From Mesorhizobium sp. B2-4-15 (GTDB taxonomy: Bacteria > Pseudomonadota > Alphaproteobacteria > Rhizobiales > Rhizobiaceae): 64,000 nt of DNA. The stretch spans positions 62,001 to 126,000 of the forward strand of contig NZ_VFUZ01000008.1 in the NCBI RefSeq assembly GCF_006658505.1, given 5' to 3'. How positions within the stretch are numbered: position 1 is the stretch's first letter; each line of letters begins with the position of its first letter. A program made the translations under genes and the position numbers. This document shows positions 8,617 through 17,280 of this stretch, piece after piece. Under the pieces are notes generated by a model, which was not told the origin of the DNA, did no database searches, and worked only from the letters and a program-made list of their open reading frames with translations.

Positions 8617-10335
8617 TCACCTGATAAGGATTTCGGCCAAGCGTTCACCAATCATTATGCTGGGCGCCTGGGTATTGCCGGTAATGATGTCGGGCATGAT
8701 CGACGCGTCGGCGATGCGAAGATTGTCGACGCCATAAACCTTCAGCTTTGAGTCAACGACAGAAGCATCGTCTTGCCCCATCTTGGCGGTGCTCGTGGGG
8801 TGATGCATGGAGGTCGCGCCGTCGCGAATGAGATGGTCCAATTCCTCCCCAGCACGATCGCCGGGCAGAAGCTCGCGCTTGGCAAATGGCTTCATCGCTT
8901 CGGAATTCCCGAGATCGCGGGCTAGTTGCATGCCACGTCGCAAGGCCGCAAGATCACGCGGGTCCGACAGGAAGTTCGAGTGTATTTCCGGCGCCACGCG
9001 TGGATCGGTCGATTTAAGTTCAATAAAGCCACGGCTCGCTGGGCGAACCAGGCCAGGTGCAATCGTCCAGGCGCCGTTTACGGCATATTTCGCAGTGACT
9101 TCGGAGACATAGGGAACTTCGATCTGGAATATATGAAGATCGGGAGTGGCCAAGTCGGCGCTGCTTTTGACGAACAGATTGGCTTCGGCGGCATTGTTAC
9201 GGACCACCATAGGCTCGTGCGGTTCCCATAGCGCTGACCCGATGATGGGATGGTCTTGAAGGTTCCGTCCAACGCCAGGCAAGTGCGAAACCAATGGAAT
9301 TCCAAACCGGTCAAGTTCGGCACGATCGCCGATACCGGAAAGCAACAGGATCTTCGGTGTTTGAATGGCGCCCGCCGAAAGAACCACTTCCCGTGAAGTC
9401 GCTATTCGGTGAATTTCACCCTGCCATTCGAATTCGATCCCGGTGACCACGTTGCCGTCGACCAACAAGCGATTGACGAACGCGTTCGTCAACACTGTAA
9501 GGTTCGGTCGGTCCATCACCGGGTAAAGATAGGAAGCAGCGGCATTCAGGCGGCGGCCCTCACGGATGCGGACGTTCGAGATGGCGGCGCCTCCGGAACC
9601 TTCCTGCATGATGCCGTTCTGATCCTCAAAGACAGGTATCCCCAAAGATTCGGCCGCCTTGAGGAAGGCCGGCGCGAGCGGGTTGGGGTCCGGTGCCGGT
9701 TGGACGAATACTTCTCCACCCCGGCCACGGCGCTCCGGGTCCGGGGCACCATGCCAGTCCTCGATGCGCTTGTAGATTTCCAGCACATGTCGATAGCCCC
9801 AGTCCTCATCGCCTGCTGCCTTGGCCCAGGAGTCGAAATCGTGTTTGTGGCCGCGTGCCCACACCATGCCATTGATGCTTGTTCCGCCGCCGAGCGCCTT
9901 GCCGGAGGCGTGCTTGATCGAGCGCTGGTTGACGCCAGCGCTCGGCGCGGCTTCGTACGCCCAATCAACGTCGGTGCCCTGGTTGAGATACCAGGATTCG
10001 GTCATGAGAATTCCTGGCCTGAGGTCATCGCCGCCTGCCTCGAGAAGCAGCACGTTGTTGAGAGTATCCTCGGCCAAGCGGCGAGCCACCGCAGCGCCCG
10101 CCGCGCCGGCCCCAACCACGATGTATTCGTAACTCTTCCTCAACCGCGATCGGAGCGCGGTCTGGTTGGCTCCGATGGCCATGAACTTCTGCGCCGCCTC
10201 GTCGGCGTCCGGGCCCGACAGGCCCAGTTGCGTCGCGCCGTCCAGGAAAACCCGACGATCGATTTGTCCCGTGACCAGTTGGCCTTCCAGCAGAGCAAGC
10301 CGGACAGAGTTCGACGCATTGGAAATATCGTTCAT
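8617..10335 (-). CDS. GMC-family FAD oxidoreductase (choline dehydrogenase-like)
   Basis: A 572-residue FAD enzyme of the glucose-methanol-choline family. After a roughly 70-residue N-terminal extension (containing QIDRRVFLDGATQLGLS, reminiscent of a twin-arginine motif but not at the extreme N-terminus) comes the dinucleotide site YIVVGAGAAGAAVARRLAED. The family signatures GGGTSINGMVWARGHKHDFD and GAIQTPKILLLSGIG follow, and the C-terminal substrate domain (HPTSTAKMG, then NTQAPSIMIGERLAE) is intact. It oxidises an alcohol to an aldehyde or ketone. The ATG at 10335 follows GGGAGGGAG. It is the first gene of the operon with the ABM and SDR genes. The extension is unusual and is shared by some binding-protein-like GMC members. 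Confidence 0.9.
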   Translation of the reverse strand: MNDISNASNSVRLALLEGQLVTGQIDRRVFLDGATQLGLSGPDADEAAQKFMAIGANQTALRSRLRKSYEYIVVGAGAAGAAVARRLAEDTLNNVLLLEAGGDDLRPGILMTESWYLNQGTDVDWAYEAAPSAGVNQRSIKHASGKALGGGTSINGMVWARGHKHDFDSWAKAAGDEDWGYRHVLEIYKRIEDWHGAPDPERRGRGGEVFVQPAPDPNPLAPAFLKAAESLGIPVFEDQNGIMQEGSGGAAISNVRIREGRRLNAAASYLYPVMDRPNLTVLTNAFVNRLLVDGNVVTGIEFEWQGEIHRIATSREVVLSAGAIQTPKILLLSGIGDRAELDRFGIPLVSHLPGVGRNLQDHPIIGSALWEPHEPMVVRNNAAEANLFVKSSADLATPDLHIFQIEVPYVSEVTAKYAVNGAWTIAPGLVRPASRGFIELKSTDPRVAPEIHSNFLSDPRDLAALRRGMQLARDLGNSEAMKPFAKRELLPGDRAGEELDHLIRDGATSMHHPTSTAKMGQDDASVVDSKLKVYGVDNLRIADASIMPDIITGNTQAPSIMIGERLAEILIR

Positions 10336-10600
10336 GGCTCCCTCCCGTATTGAATGGCAGGCGGAAAACTGGAGCCGGCGATCGGATTGGGTGCGAAAGC
10401 GCCGCTCTGTCATCTCATGATGGAATATCCGGCTTCACGGAGGTTCGCCGCAATGACAACTATCCCATAAAAACTGCCACCCGACCTGGGACGAGAATTG
10501 AAGGGCAGCGTTTTAGGGCGTGAACCCATAAAATTCGGCGTTATGAGTTATCAGGATTGATGGTTAGCGACCATATTCCAGGTGGATGAGCGGATAAGGC

Positions 10601-11388
10601 TTGCCTTGCCCGTCGAGTGGCGAACGGCCTGTGCGCCTGAGACTAAACACCTACCGCAGCGGTCGAGTGGCGGCCTGCCTATACGGCTGGAAGGCTTGGC
10701 CTCACGAAGCGATGCAGAAGTTTGAGCAGCGCTGGCCGCTGGGGACGGCTGCGCGCACCTGTTATGGGTTGGCGCTTTGGCTAGGCAATCGTCGCGGCGA
10801 TGTTGCCGATTTGCGGTGGGACCAGAGGGTGACGCGCAAGGTCATGATCGATGGCCAGGAGCGTCATTTCGACGGCTTCGACATCGTCCAGGCAAAGAAC
10901 AGGAGCAGGACCGGTGGCAAGCGGCTTTTCGTACCGATTACCCCCATGCTTGCCGAGATCCTTGATGCCACGGACAAGCGCGGCGAAACCGTCTTGGTGA
11001 CCGCTTATGGCCAGCCCTTCTCCGCCAAATCCTGACCGGGACCATGGCACACTGGTGCAAGCTTGCAGGGCTTGCGAAAGGGCTGACGCTGCACGGACTG
11101 AGAAAGTCACTTGGCGTCTATCTCGCCGAGGCAGAGGTCTCGACCAGGCAGCTCATGGATGTGCTGGGGCACGACGACATCGATCACGCTGAACTCTATT
11201 CACGCGAGGCATCGCAGGTCCGCCTGGCGGTTCAGGGCATGGATCGCGTGGTGCGGCTCGTGACCCGCAGGCCGCTGCTTGGCGAACCTGTTGGCGAACC
11301 TCCCCGTAAGCCATTGATAAATAAGGATAATGGTGGGCCCGGAGGGACTCGAACCCCCAACCAAGCGGTTATGAGCCGCCGGCTCTAA
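10601..11388 (+). pseudogene. Tyrosine-type site-specific integrase, frameshifted
   Basis: The catalytic half of a tyrosine recombinase. Frame 2 reads HEAMQKFEQRWPLGTAAR and the first active-site Arg in LGNRRGDVADLRW, then stops at 11033-11035. Frame 1 continues from 11044 with HGLRKS (H-x-x-R), LGHDDIDHAELYSRE (His and the nucleophilic Tyr). The join AAATCCTGACC would be in frame (AKSLTGTM) with one more C, so one base is missing. The N-terminal arm-binding domain is degraded or absent before 10650. The second frame runs through the antisense of the tRNA gene and stops inside it at 11386-11388, as island integrases next to tRNA genes often do. Confidence 0.88.
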
Positions 11389-11406
11389 CCATTGAGCTAC
11401 AGGCCC
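11331..11406 (-). tRNA. tRNA-Ile (anticodon CAU, lysidine type)
   Basis: Read on the minus strand, 11406 to 11331 folds as a 76-nt tRNA with encoded CCA. Acceptor GGGCCTG pairs with CGGGCCC (one U-G pair), the D arm is GCTC/GAGC, the anticodon stem GGCGG/CCGCT encloses the loop CTCATAA, and the T arm is GGGGG-TTCGAGT-CCCTC. CAU could be Met, but the D and anticodon arms match the minor isoleucine tRNA whose C34 is modified to lysidine by TilS. The integrase remnant abuts its 3' end, the usual attachment side. Confidence 0.93.
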
Positions 11407-11541
11407 CACGCGGGCTGGATTAATGTTTTTCCTTCGACGGCACAAGGCTTTCCCTGCGGGCTTTCACAGATCGCCCAAATCAGCCCATATTCGCGCCCTA
11501 GTTGAGCATCCGCGACAGGATCGCGGACCAAGGAGATTTTC

Positions 11542-12252
11542 ATGACCAGACACCTTTTGCCTCTCGCGCTCGCCGCTGCAATCGCTTTTCCGGCGATGGC
11601 TGGAGCCACCGATTTGCCGACGCCGCCCCGCATCATCGTGTCCGGCGAAGGCGAGGCAACCGTCGCTCCCGATCTGGCGGTGCTGACGCTCAGCGTGATG
11701 CGCGAAGCCAAGACCGCACGTGCGGCGCTCGACGCCAACAACGACGCGATGGCCGCGGTGATCGCCGCGATGAAGGCGGCCGGTATCAAGGACCGCGACC
11801 TGCAGACCGCCGGCATCCAGATCAATCCACGCTACAATTACACCAACAAGCCGGACGGCAGCCAGGAGGCCGAGCTCGTCGCCTATCAGGTCACCAACAC
11901 GCTCTCGGTGCGCGTGCGCGACGTCGACAAGACAGGCGAGATCATCGACAAGGCGGTTTCGCTCGGCGTCAACCAGGGCGGCGGCATCGCCTTCACCAAC
12001 GACAATCCGTCGGCCACCGTCAGCGAAGCCCGCAAGAAAGCGGTCGCCGATGCCATGGCCAAGGCCAAGACGCTTGCCGAGGCCGCCGGCGTCAGCCTCG
12101 GCCGGGTGCTCGAAATCACCGATCAGAACATCAGGCCGATGCCGATGCCGATCAACGCCAAGGCTTTCGACGCCGCGGCCGGCGCGGCTCCGGTGCAGGC
12201 CGGCGAGAATTCCTACAACGTCCAGGTCACCGTCACGTTTGAACTGAAGTAA
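11542..12252 (+). CDS. Secreted SIMPL-domain (DUF541) protein
   Basis: A 236-residue protein with a cleavable Sec signal (about residues 1-22, ending AMAGA). The SIMPL domain starts at RIIVSGEGEATVAPDLAVLT and ends with YNVQVTVTFELK, the conserved terminal strand. SIMPL proteins are periplasmic or outer-membrane proteins, some linked to oxidative-stress tolerance; no enzyme activity is established. AAGGAG precedes the ATG. A strong bidirectional terminator lies about 70 bp downstream, so this is a single-gene unit just outside the island edge. Confidence 0.9.
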   Translation: MTRHLLPLALAAAIAFPAMAGATDLPTPPRIIVSGEGEATVAPDLAVLTLSVMREAKTARAALDANNDAMAAVIAAMKAAGIKDRDLQTAGIQINPRYNYTNKPDGSQEAELVAYQVTNTLSVRVRDVDKTGEIIDKAVSLGVNQGGGIAFTNDNPSATVSEARKKAVADAMAKAKTLAEAAGVSLGRVLEITDQNIRPMPMPINAKAFDAAAGAAPVQAGENSYNVQVTVTFELK

Positions 12253-12320
12253 CGCGCGAACGAGGGCGGTGTCTCTGTCGCCGGCCCTGCCGGCGACGGA
12301 GACACCCCCATCGCGAACAG

Positions 12321-12354
12321 AAAACCCCGCGGAATCGCTTCCGCGGGGTTTTTT
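12321..12354. terminator. Bidirectional rho-independent terminator
   Basis: A perfect 14-bp stem (AAAACCCCGCGGAA, 12321-12334, with 12339-12352) around the loop TCGC, with TT following on the plus strand. The U-tract on each strand is supplied by the stem itself. It separates the convergent SIMPL gene and the small secreted-protein gene at 12397. Confidence 0.92.
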
Positions 12355-12396
12355 CGAGCCGCACCCGTCCGACGGGGGCTCTGCTATCAAAAGGCT

Positions 12397-12753
12397 TCAG
12401 CGGTTGATGATCGGGCAGCCGCGCTCATTGGCGAACACGATGACGACGCGGTCGCCATACTGGCGGCCCATGACCTTGACCGTGCGGCGGCTGACGTCGA
12501 CGATGCGGGCACGGCGCAGCCCCATGCGGTCGGCCTTGTCGAGGGCACGCTCTGGCGAACAGCCCCGGCGCCAGTCGTCGCGGCGCTCGTCGCGACGGTA
12601 GCGATACCCATCATCACCGGCATAGACGCCGAAGCGCGGATCCTGGTTGTTGCCGAAGCCCAGATAGAGGCTGTCGGCATGGGCGGGGATGGCGGCCAGC
12701 GTGCCGAGGCCGACCAGCGCCGAAAGGGCCGCCGTCTTGATCATGGTGTACAT
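12397..12753 (-). CDS. Small secreted protein of unknown function
   Basis: A 118-residue protein with a Sec signal (MIKTAALSALVGLGTLAAIP, cleavage after AHA at about residue 27). The mature part is Arg/Asp-rich and carries two cysteines (in RGCSPERALDKADRMGL and ERGCPIINR) that could form a disulfide. The C-terminal half, RARIVDVSRRTVKVMGRQYG, resembles short conserved rhizobial periplasmic proteins without assigned role. The ATG at 12753 follows AAGGAGAGAG. It is a single gene ending at the bidirectional terminator. Confidence 0.75.
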   Translation of the reverse strand: MYTMIKTAALSALVGLGTLAAIPAHADSLYLGFGNNQDPRFGVYAGDDGYRYRRDERRDDWRRGCSPERALDKADRMGLRRARIVDVSRRTVKVMGRQYGDRVVIVFANERGCPIINR

Positions 12754-12956
12754 GGTTCTCTCTCCTTGTTGCGGGCTTGTGCCCGTCCTCGTGAAACCGA
12801 TGGTGGGAGAATGCACTCGCCTGTCTGAACTATTTACGAACCCGCCGTTCATCTGCGGTTCATGTGGCGGGAAAAGGAAATCTCAGCCGGTTTTTCGAAC
12901 GATGCGCCTCAAACGCCCTGCCCTGCGTGGTTCCGGCGCGCCTTGCCGACACCGCC

Positions 12957-13403
12957 TCAGGGCTCGTCGTTGAGCATATAGTCAAAATAATCCTCCGGCT
13001 CGGCGAGGTCGGTTTCGCTCGCCTTGACCCGGCCGCGCATCGAGATGCCGGCCTCATGCACGGTCTCGGCACTGCCCGACACCAGACGGTGCCACCAGTA
13101 GAGATCGCGGCCCTCGGCAACCAGCCTGTAGGCGCATGTGCTGGGCAGCCAGCTGATGGTACGCACGTTCTGCGGCGTCAGGCCGACGCAATCGGGAACG
13201 CGCGCCAGCCGGTTGGCGTAGTCGGCGCAACGGCAAGTCCGCGCATCGAACAGCCGGCAGCCGACGCTGGTCCAGTAGATTTCGCCCGTATCCTCGTCCT
13301 CGAGCTTCGACAGGCAGCATTTGCCGCAACCATCGCAGAGCGATTCCCACTCGGCCGGACTCATCGCCTCCAGCGTCTTTGTTTTCCAGAACGGTGTTTC
13401 CAT
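12957..13403 (-). CDS. YcgN-family (UPF0260) cysteine-cluster protein
   Basis: A 148-residue cytoplasmic protein beginning [20 protein letters not shown], the family's typical start. It contains the cysteine set CDGCGKCC near residue 23 and further cysteines in [15 protein letters not shown] and PDCVGLTP that could bind zinc or an iron-sulfur cluster. Function is unknown despite wide conservation. An in-frame ATG at 13442 exists, but family members start at the 13403 position; neither has a good ribosome site. Confidence 0.88.
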   Translation of the reverse strand: METPFWKTKTLEAMSPAEWESLCDGCGKCCLSKLEDEDTGEIYWTSVGCRLFDARTCRCADYANRLARVPDCVGLTPQNVRTISWLPSTCAYRLVAEGRDLYWWHRLVSGSAETVHEAGISMRGRVKASETDLAEPEDYFDYMLNDEP

Positions 13404-13602
13404 CCCGGGGATGTGGCCCCAGCAATCGCCAAGGTCAAGCATCGCAATGGCCGCAATGGGGCCACACCCCAGCCGAATGACACGAAGTTGCCTTCAAAAG
13501 GCCGGCCAATCGCCCTGTACGGCCCCTACCCATGGGCAGCTGGAACCAATTTCGTTAAAATCGGTTTTCGGCAAGGATGGGACCCCACAAGGAGAATTTT
13601 CA

Positions 13603-15903
13603 ATGAAACGCCAACCACGGATTCTGGCAGGCACCGCACTTGGCCTGCTGATGGCATCCGCGCCGTTAGGCGCATCCCCGCTTCAGGGAAGCGCCGCGTT
13701 CGGCTCCCTGCAACGCGGCCCCGTACCAATGATCCTCGCTCAGGCGGCTTGCGCCGAGGGCGAATCAGCCGAAGCCTGCGCCCAGAAGCAGCAGGGAGAG
13801 CAGAAGCCCGAGCGCAAGAAGCGCGAGCAGCAACAGACCGAACAGGCGCCAGCCGGCGAGGCCGCTCCCGCCGCCGGGGAACAACAGCCGCGCAGGAAGC
13901 GCGACCAGCAACAGACCCAGCAAGCTCCCGCCGCTGAGGCCGCTCCCGCGACCGAGGAGCAGCAACCGCGCAGGAAGAAGCGCGACCAACAGCAGCAGCA
14001 GACCGAGCAGGCGCCCGCCGGCCAGGCCGCTCCCGCAACCGATGAACAGCAGCCGCGCAGGAAGAAGCGCGACCAGCAGCAGCAGCAGCAGACCCAGCAG
14101 GCTCCCGCCGCTGAAACCGCTCCCGCAACCGAGGAGCAGCAGCCGCGCAGGAAGAAGCGCGACCAGCAACAGCAGCAGACCCAGCAGGCGCCCGCCGCTG
14201 AAGCCGCTCCCGCGACCGACGAGCAGCAGCCGCGCAGGAAGAAGCGCGACCAACAGCAGCAACAACAGACCGAGCAGGCGCCGGCCGGCCAGACAGCACC
14301 CGCCAATGACAACCAGCCGGTCGAGAACCCGCGTAAGAAGCGCAAGCAGGACCAGCAGATCGAGACAGCACCTACCGAGCAGGCGCCCGCCGCCGAGCCC
14401 GGACAGAAGCCGGAAAAGCACAAGAAGCCGGCTGGGACGAACGAACCGGCGCCGGAGGCCACACCTGTTCCGACCAAGAAGGAAGCCCCGGCCGAACAGC
14501 CGGCGCCGAAGACCGAGCAGGCTCCTGCCGGCGGACAGGCTCCCGCCCAAGGCGAACAGCCGCAGGACAAGACGAAGAGGACCGTCAGGAAACCGGCAGG
14601 CGAGCAACCGGCGACGGGTGAGCAGCCCGCGACCGGCGAGCAGCCGCAGACCGGCAAGCAGCCCGCCACGGGCGAACAGCCGGCCACGAACGGCAAGGCC
14701 GTGCCCGCACAGGGCGAGAACCCAGTGCAGGGCGAGGCGCCCGCCAACAAGAACGCCGCTCCCATTCTCGACAGCCAGAAGGATGCCGAGCGCAGGGGTG
14801 GCAGAAAGCCCGCCAACCAGAATGGCGGGCAGCAGAATGGTGGCCGGAACGCCCAGCAAGGCACCGAGCAAGAGCAGAAGCCTGCGGTCGCTCCGGTCGA
14901 CCAGGGACCGCCTCCAACCGACGACAAGGCCGCCCAGCAGGAGATCAGGACCGAAAAGATCGTCCCGGTGACGCAAGAGAAGGGCAAGCGCCTCGATCGC
15001 GCACCCGACGAGAACATCCGCGACCGCCGCCGTCCCAAGGGCGTCGATGTGCTCAAGGAGATCGGCGACCGGGTCATCATCCAGCTCAACGACCAGACGT
15101 TCGTCCAGAGCAACGACCGCCCGCGCCTGACCCGCGGCGCCAGGGATGTCTATTACGAGGACCTGCCGCAAGGCCGCACCCGCGAGACCGTAGAGCGCGA
15201 CAATGGCATCCGGATCGTCACCATCCGCAACCGCTACGGCGACATTCTGCAGCGGTCGCGCATCGCGCCCGACGGCCACGAATATGTGCTGAGCTATGTC
15301 GACGAGAGGAGCTATCAGGACGAAAACGACTGGCGCGATCCAGGCGACGACCTGCCGCCGATGCGGCTGACCATCCCGCGCCGGGACTACATCCTCGATT
15401 CCGAGGATGTCCAGAGCCCGGACGACTACTACACCTTCCTCGAACAGCCGCCGGTGGAAAAGGTGCAGCGCCTCTATTCGATCAACGAGGTCAAGCGGTC
15501 GGCCCGCGTGCGTGATATTGCCCGGCGCATCGACCTCGACACGCTGAACTTCGAATTCGGCTCGTCCTCGATCTCCGACACCGAGGTGCAGAAACTCCAG
15601 GGCGTCGCCGACGCGATGGAGAAGCTGTTGAAGAAGAACCCGGCCGAGACCTTCCTGATCGAAGGCCACACCGACGCGGTCGGCACGCCCGAGGCGAACC
15701 TCGCCCTGTCGGACCGCCGCGCCGAAGCGGTCGCCGAAGCGCTGACCAATGCCTTCGGCATTCCTCCGGAGAACCTGACGACACAGGGCTATGGCGAGGA
15801 GTATCTGAAGGTCAACACCTCGGCGCCGAACCGCGAGAACCGACGCGTCGCCATCCGCCGGATCACCTCGCTGGTGGCGCCGGTGGCGAGCAACAATCAA
15901 TAG
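13603..15903 (+). CDS. OmpA-family protein with Gln/Pro/Ala-rich repeat region
   Basis: A 766-residue exported protein. Residues 1-25 are a signal peptide (ILAGTALGLLMASAPLGASP). Residues about 78-510 are a low-complexity region rich in Gln, Pro, Ala, Lys and Arg with tandem repeats of about 29 residues, then GEQPATGEQPATGEQ repeats. Residues about 520-640 form a rhizobial lipoprotein-like middle part (DVLKEIGDRVIIQLNDQTFV). The C-terminus is an OmpA peptidoglycan-binding domain (LNFEFGSSSI, then IEGHTDAVGTPEANLALSDR and NRRVAIRRI). It probably links the envelope to peptidoglycan through a long flexible linker. ATG 13603 follows AAGGAGAATTTT. No neighbour is co-transcribed. Confidence 0.9.
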   Translation: MKRQPRILAGTALGLLMASAPLGASPLQGSAAFGSLQRGPVPMILAQAACAEGESAEACAQKQQGEQKPERKKREQQQTEQAPAGEAAPAAGEQQPRRKRDQQQTQQAPAAEAAPATEEQQPRRKKRDQQQQQTEQAPAGQAAPATDEQQPRRKKRDQQQQQQTQQAPAAETAPATEEQQPRRKKRDQQQQQTQQAPAAEAAPATDEQQPRRKKRDQQQQQQTEQAPAGQTAPANDNQPVENPRKKRKQDQQIETAPTEQAPAAEPGQKPEKHKKPAGTNEPAPEATPVPTKKEAPAEQPAPKTEQAPAGGQAPAQGEQPQDKTKRTVRKPAGEQPATGEQPATGEQPQTGKQPATGEQPATNGKAVPAQGENPVQGEAPANKNAAPILDSQKDAERRGGRKPANQNGGQQNGGRNAQQGTEQEQKPAVAPVDQGPPPTDDKAAQQEIRTEKIVPVTQEKGKRLDRAPDENIRDRRRPKGVDVLKEIGDRVIIQLNDQTFVQSNDRPRLTRGARDVYYEDLPQGRTRETVERDNGIRIVTIRNRYGDILQRSRIAPDGHEYVLSYVDERSYQDENDWRDPGDDLPPMRLTIPRRDYILDSEDVQSPDDYYTFLEQPPVEKVQRLYSINEVKRSARVRDIARRIDLDTLNFEFGSSSISDTEVQKLQGVADAMEKLLKKNPAETFLIEGHTDAVGTPEANLALSDRRAEAVAEALTNAFGIPPENLTTQGYGEEYLKVNTSAPNRENRRVAIRRITSLVAPVASNNQ
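13843..14376 (+). repeat. In-gene tandem repeats, about 29 codons each
   Basis: Residues about 81-258 of the OmpA-like protein hold six degenerate copies of a unit built as QAPA(A/G)-(E/Q)-AAPA, EEQQPRRKKRD and a poly-Gln run of variable length (3 to 6 Gln) ending TQ or TE. The poly-Gln length differs between copies, which suggests slippage or unequal recombination. A shorter GEQPAT unit follows at about 14600-14690. Confidence 0.88.
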
Positions 15904-16148
15904 TCGAGCTGTTTCCAAGGCTTGAGACAGCATCTGGAATCAGACTGGCAAGAAATATCCCACCCCGGCAAAACCGGGGTGGGCCCGAGTTCAGACTTAT
16001 TCCGGCACGGAAGAATTCTAGCGGCATTAGAGCCGGCTCATTGAATCGGCGCCGTGCAGACCCCAGATTCTGGGCTGGGCGTTCCCTGCCCCGTCCCGAC
16101 TCCAGCGGGACGCATTGAGCCCCGCCGGCCCTCTCCGGCGGGGTTTTT
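15904..16148 (+). other. Structured intergenic region ending in a terminator
   Basis: No gene is seen in 15904-16244. The segment holds three stem-loops: a 10-bp stem CCCACCCCGG (15959-15968) with 15974-15983, a 7-bp stem CGTCCCG (16092-16098) with 16106-16112, and the terminator at 16120-16148. The first may end the OmpA-like transcript. The rest could be the end of a small RNA, but no promoter was identified, so this is only a candidate. Confidence 0.35.
16120..16148 (+). terminator. Rho-independent terminator
   Basis: A 9-bp GC stem (CCCCGCCGG, 16120-16128, with 16135-16143) and a 6-nt loop, followed directly by TTTTT at 16144-16148. It is oriented for plus-strand transcripts, 217 bp after the OmpA-like gene. 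Confidence 0.85.
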
Positions 16149-16167
16149 GCTTTGACCGAGTGAGCCA

Positions 16168-16232
16168 AGCCGTTCTCACCGCTCCTATACGGGAGAAGGT
16201 GACGGAGTTGGATGAGAGGCGGCGCTGCCGGC
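16168..16232. repeat. Partial rhizobial intergenic palindromic repeat
   Basis: TATACGGGAGAAGGTG followed by GGATGAGAGGCGGCG resembles the arms of the larger element at 51976-52138 (CTCCCCGTATACGGGGAGAAG and GATGAGGGGCGGCG-like ends). It is a decayed copy lying just downstream of the SDR gene's stop. Confidence 0.5.
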
Positions 16233-16244
16233 GCGCGATTTCCC

Positions 16245-17111
16245 TCAATAAATGCTTTTCACCTTCGTAGCCGAATTGGCGAACACCTCGTCCGGCACGA
16301 AGAAGTCGCCGGCCAGCGGCCCGGTCGCGCCCGGCGCGTAGGCGGAAAAATCCGTCACGCCTTCGGCGCGCAGCACCTCTTCATCGATGTAGAAATTGCC
16401 CGATGTCTCGCGTGACGGCCGCAGGAAGATCGCATGCGCGGCATCGGCCATGATGTCGGGCGAACGGCTCATCGCCGCCACCGTGGCGCCACCCAGGAGA
16501 TTGCGCACCGCCGCCGTGTCGATGGTCGAGATCGGCCACAGCGAATTCACCGCGATGCCGTCCCTGGCGAACTCGGCGCTCATGCCCAGCGTGCACATCG
16601 ACATGCCGAACTTGGCCATGGTGTAGGCGACATGGTTCCTGAACCACTTGGCCTTCATGTCGAGCGGCGGCGCCAGATTCAGGATGTGAGGATTTTCAGC
16701 CAACTTCAGGTGCGGAATGCACATTTTGGAGACCAGGAACGTGCCGCGCGTGTTGATCTGATGCATCAGGTCATAGCGCTTCATGTCGGTTTCCAGCGTG
16801 CCCGTAAGCTGGATGGCGCTGGCATTGTTGACGCAGATATCGATGCCGCCGAATTTCTCCACTGTCCTGGCAACCGCCTCGGCCACCTGCGCCTCCTCGC
16901 GGATGTCGCACAGCACCGGCAGCGCCCTGCCGCCGGCCTGCTCGATTTCTTCAGCGGCGGTATAGATGGTGCCCGGCAGCTTCGGGTGCGGCTCGGCGGT
17001 CTTGGCGGCGATCGTCACATTGGCGCCGTCGCGCGCGGCGCGCAGCGCGATCGCCAGCCCGATGCCGCGCGACCCGCCGGAGATGAACAGCGTCTTTCCC
17101 TTGAGCGACAT
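16245..17111 (-). CDS. SDR-family oxidoreductase, HSDL2-like
   Basis: A 288-residue short-chain dehydrogenase with the cofactor motif SGGSRGIG at residues 11-18, NNAS near residue 93, and the YxxxK pair in VAYTMAKFGMSM. The long middle, LNLAPPLDMKAKWFRNHVAY, and the tail after NFYIDEEVLRAEGVTDFSAY match the hydroxysteroid-dehydrogenase-like 2 branch of SDRs rather than the FabG branch. Substrate is unknown, possibly an acyl or steroid-like compound. ATG 17111 follows GGAGG; in-frame starts further upstream would overlap the vapB promoter region. Single-gene unit. Confidence 0.9.
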   Translation of the reverse strand: MSLKGKTLFISGGSRGIGLAIALRAARDGANVTIAAKTAEPHPKLPGTIYTAAEEIEQAGGRALPVLCDIREEAQVAEAVARTVEKFGGIDICVNNASAIQLTGTLETDMKRYDLMHQINTRGTFLVSKMCIPHLKLAENPHILNLAPPLDMKAKWFRNHVAYTMAKFGMSMCTLGMSAEFARDGIAVNSLWPISTIDTAAVRNLLGGATVAAMSRSPDIMADAAHAIFLRPSRETSGNFYIDEEVLRAEGVTDFSAYAPGATGPLAGDFFVPDEVFANSATKVKSIY

Positions 17112-17227
17112 TTTTCCTCCGCTTCCGTTGCCTCTTTGCACGATCCTTGCCCGCGGCGGCTCCGGATACAAGGGCTTGGCGTCCCAAGGACGATGACGCA
17201 ACGGAGGCCGGTATCGCCCAACGCCTG

Positions 17228-17262
17228 TTGGATGCCGTGGCTTTATGGTATATATTCTATAC
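17228..17262 (+). promoter_or_regulatory. vapBC promoter with overlapping dyad operator
   Basis: A sigma-70-like promoter: TTGGAT at 17228-17233, 17-bp spacer, TATATT at 17251-17256. The dyad GTATA-N5-TATAC (17248-17262) covers the -10 box and lies about 20 bp before the antitoxin ATG. This is the expected place for autoregulation by VapB or VapBC. Confidence 0.6.
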
Positions 17263-17280
17263 AATGAGGTAGATTATAGA

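Noticed and set aside
11331..11406. Reading the CAU tRNA as methionine
   Set aside because: D and anticodon arm sequences match the minor isoleucine tRNA rather than initiator or elongator tRNA-Met.
13700..14400. Possible CRISPR-like array because of regular repeats
   Set aside because: The repeats are in-frame codons of one protein with degenerate units and no unique spacers.
13765..15933. A 722-codon open frame on the minus strand
   Set aside because: It is the antisense of the repeat-rich OmpA-like gene; its Leu/Arg repeats mirror the Gln/Pro/Ala codons and it has no domain.
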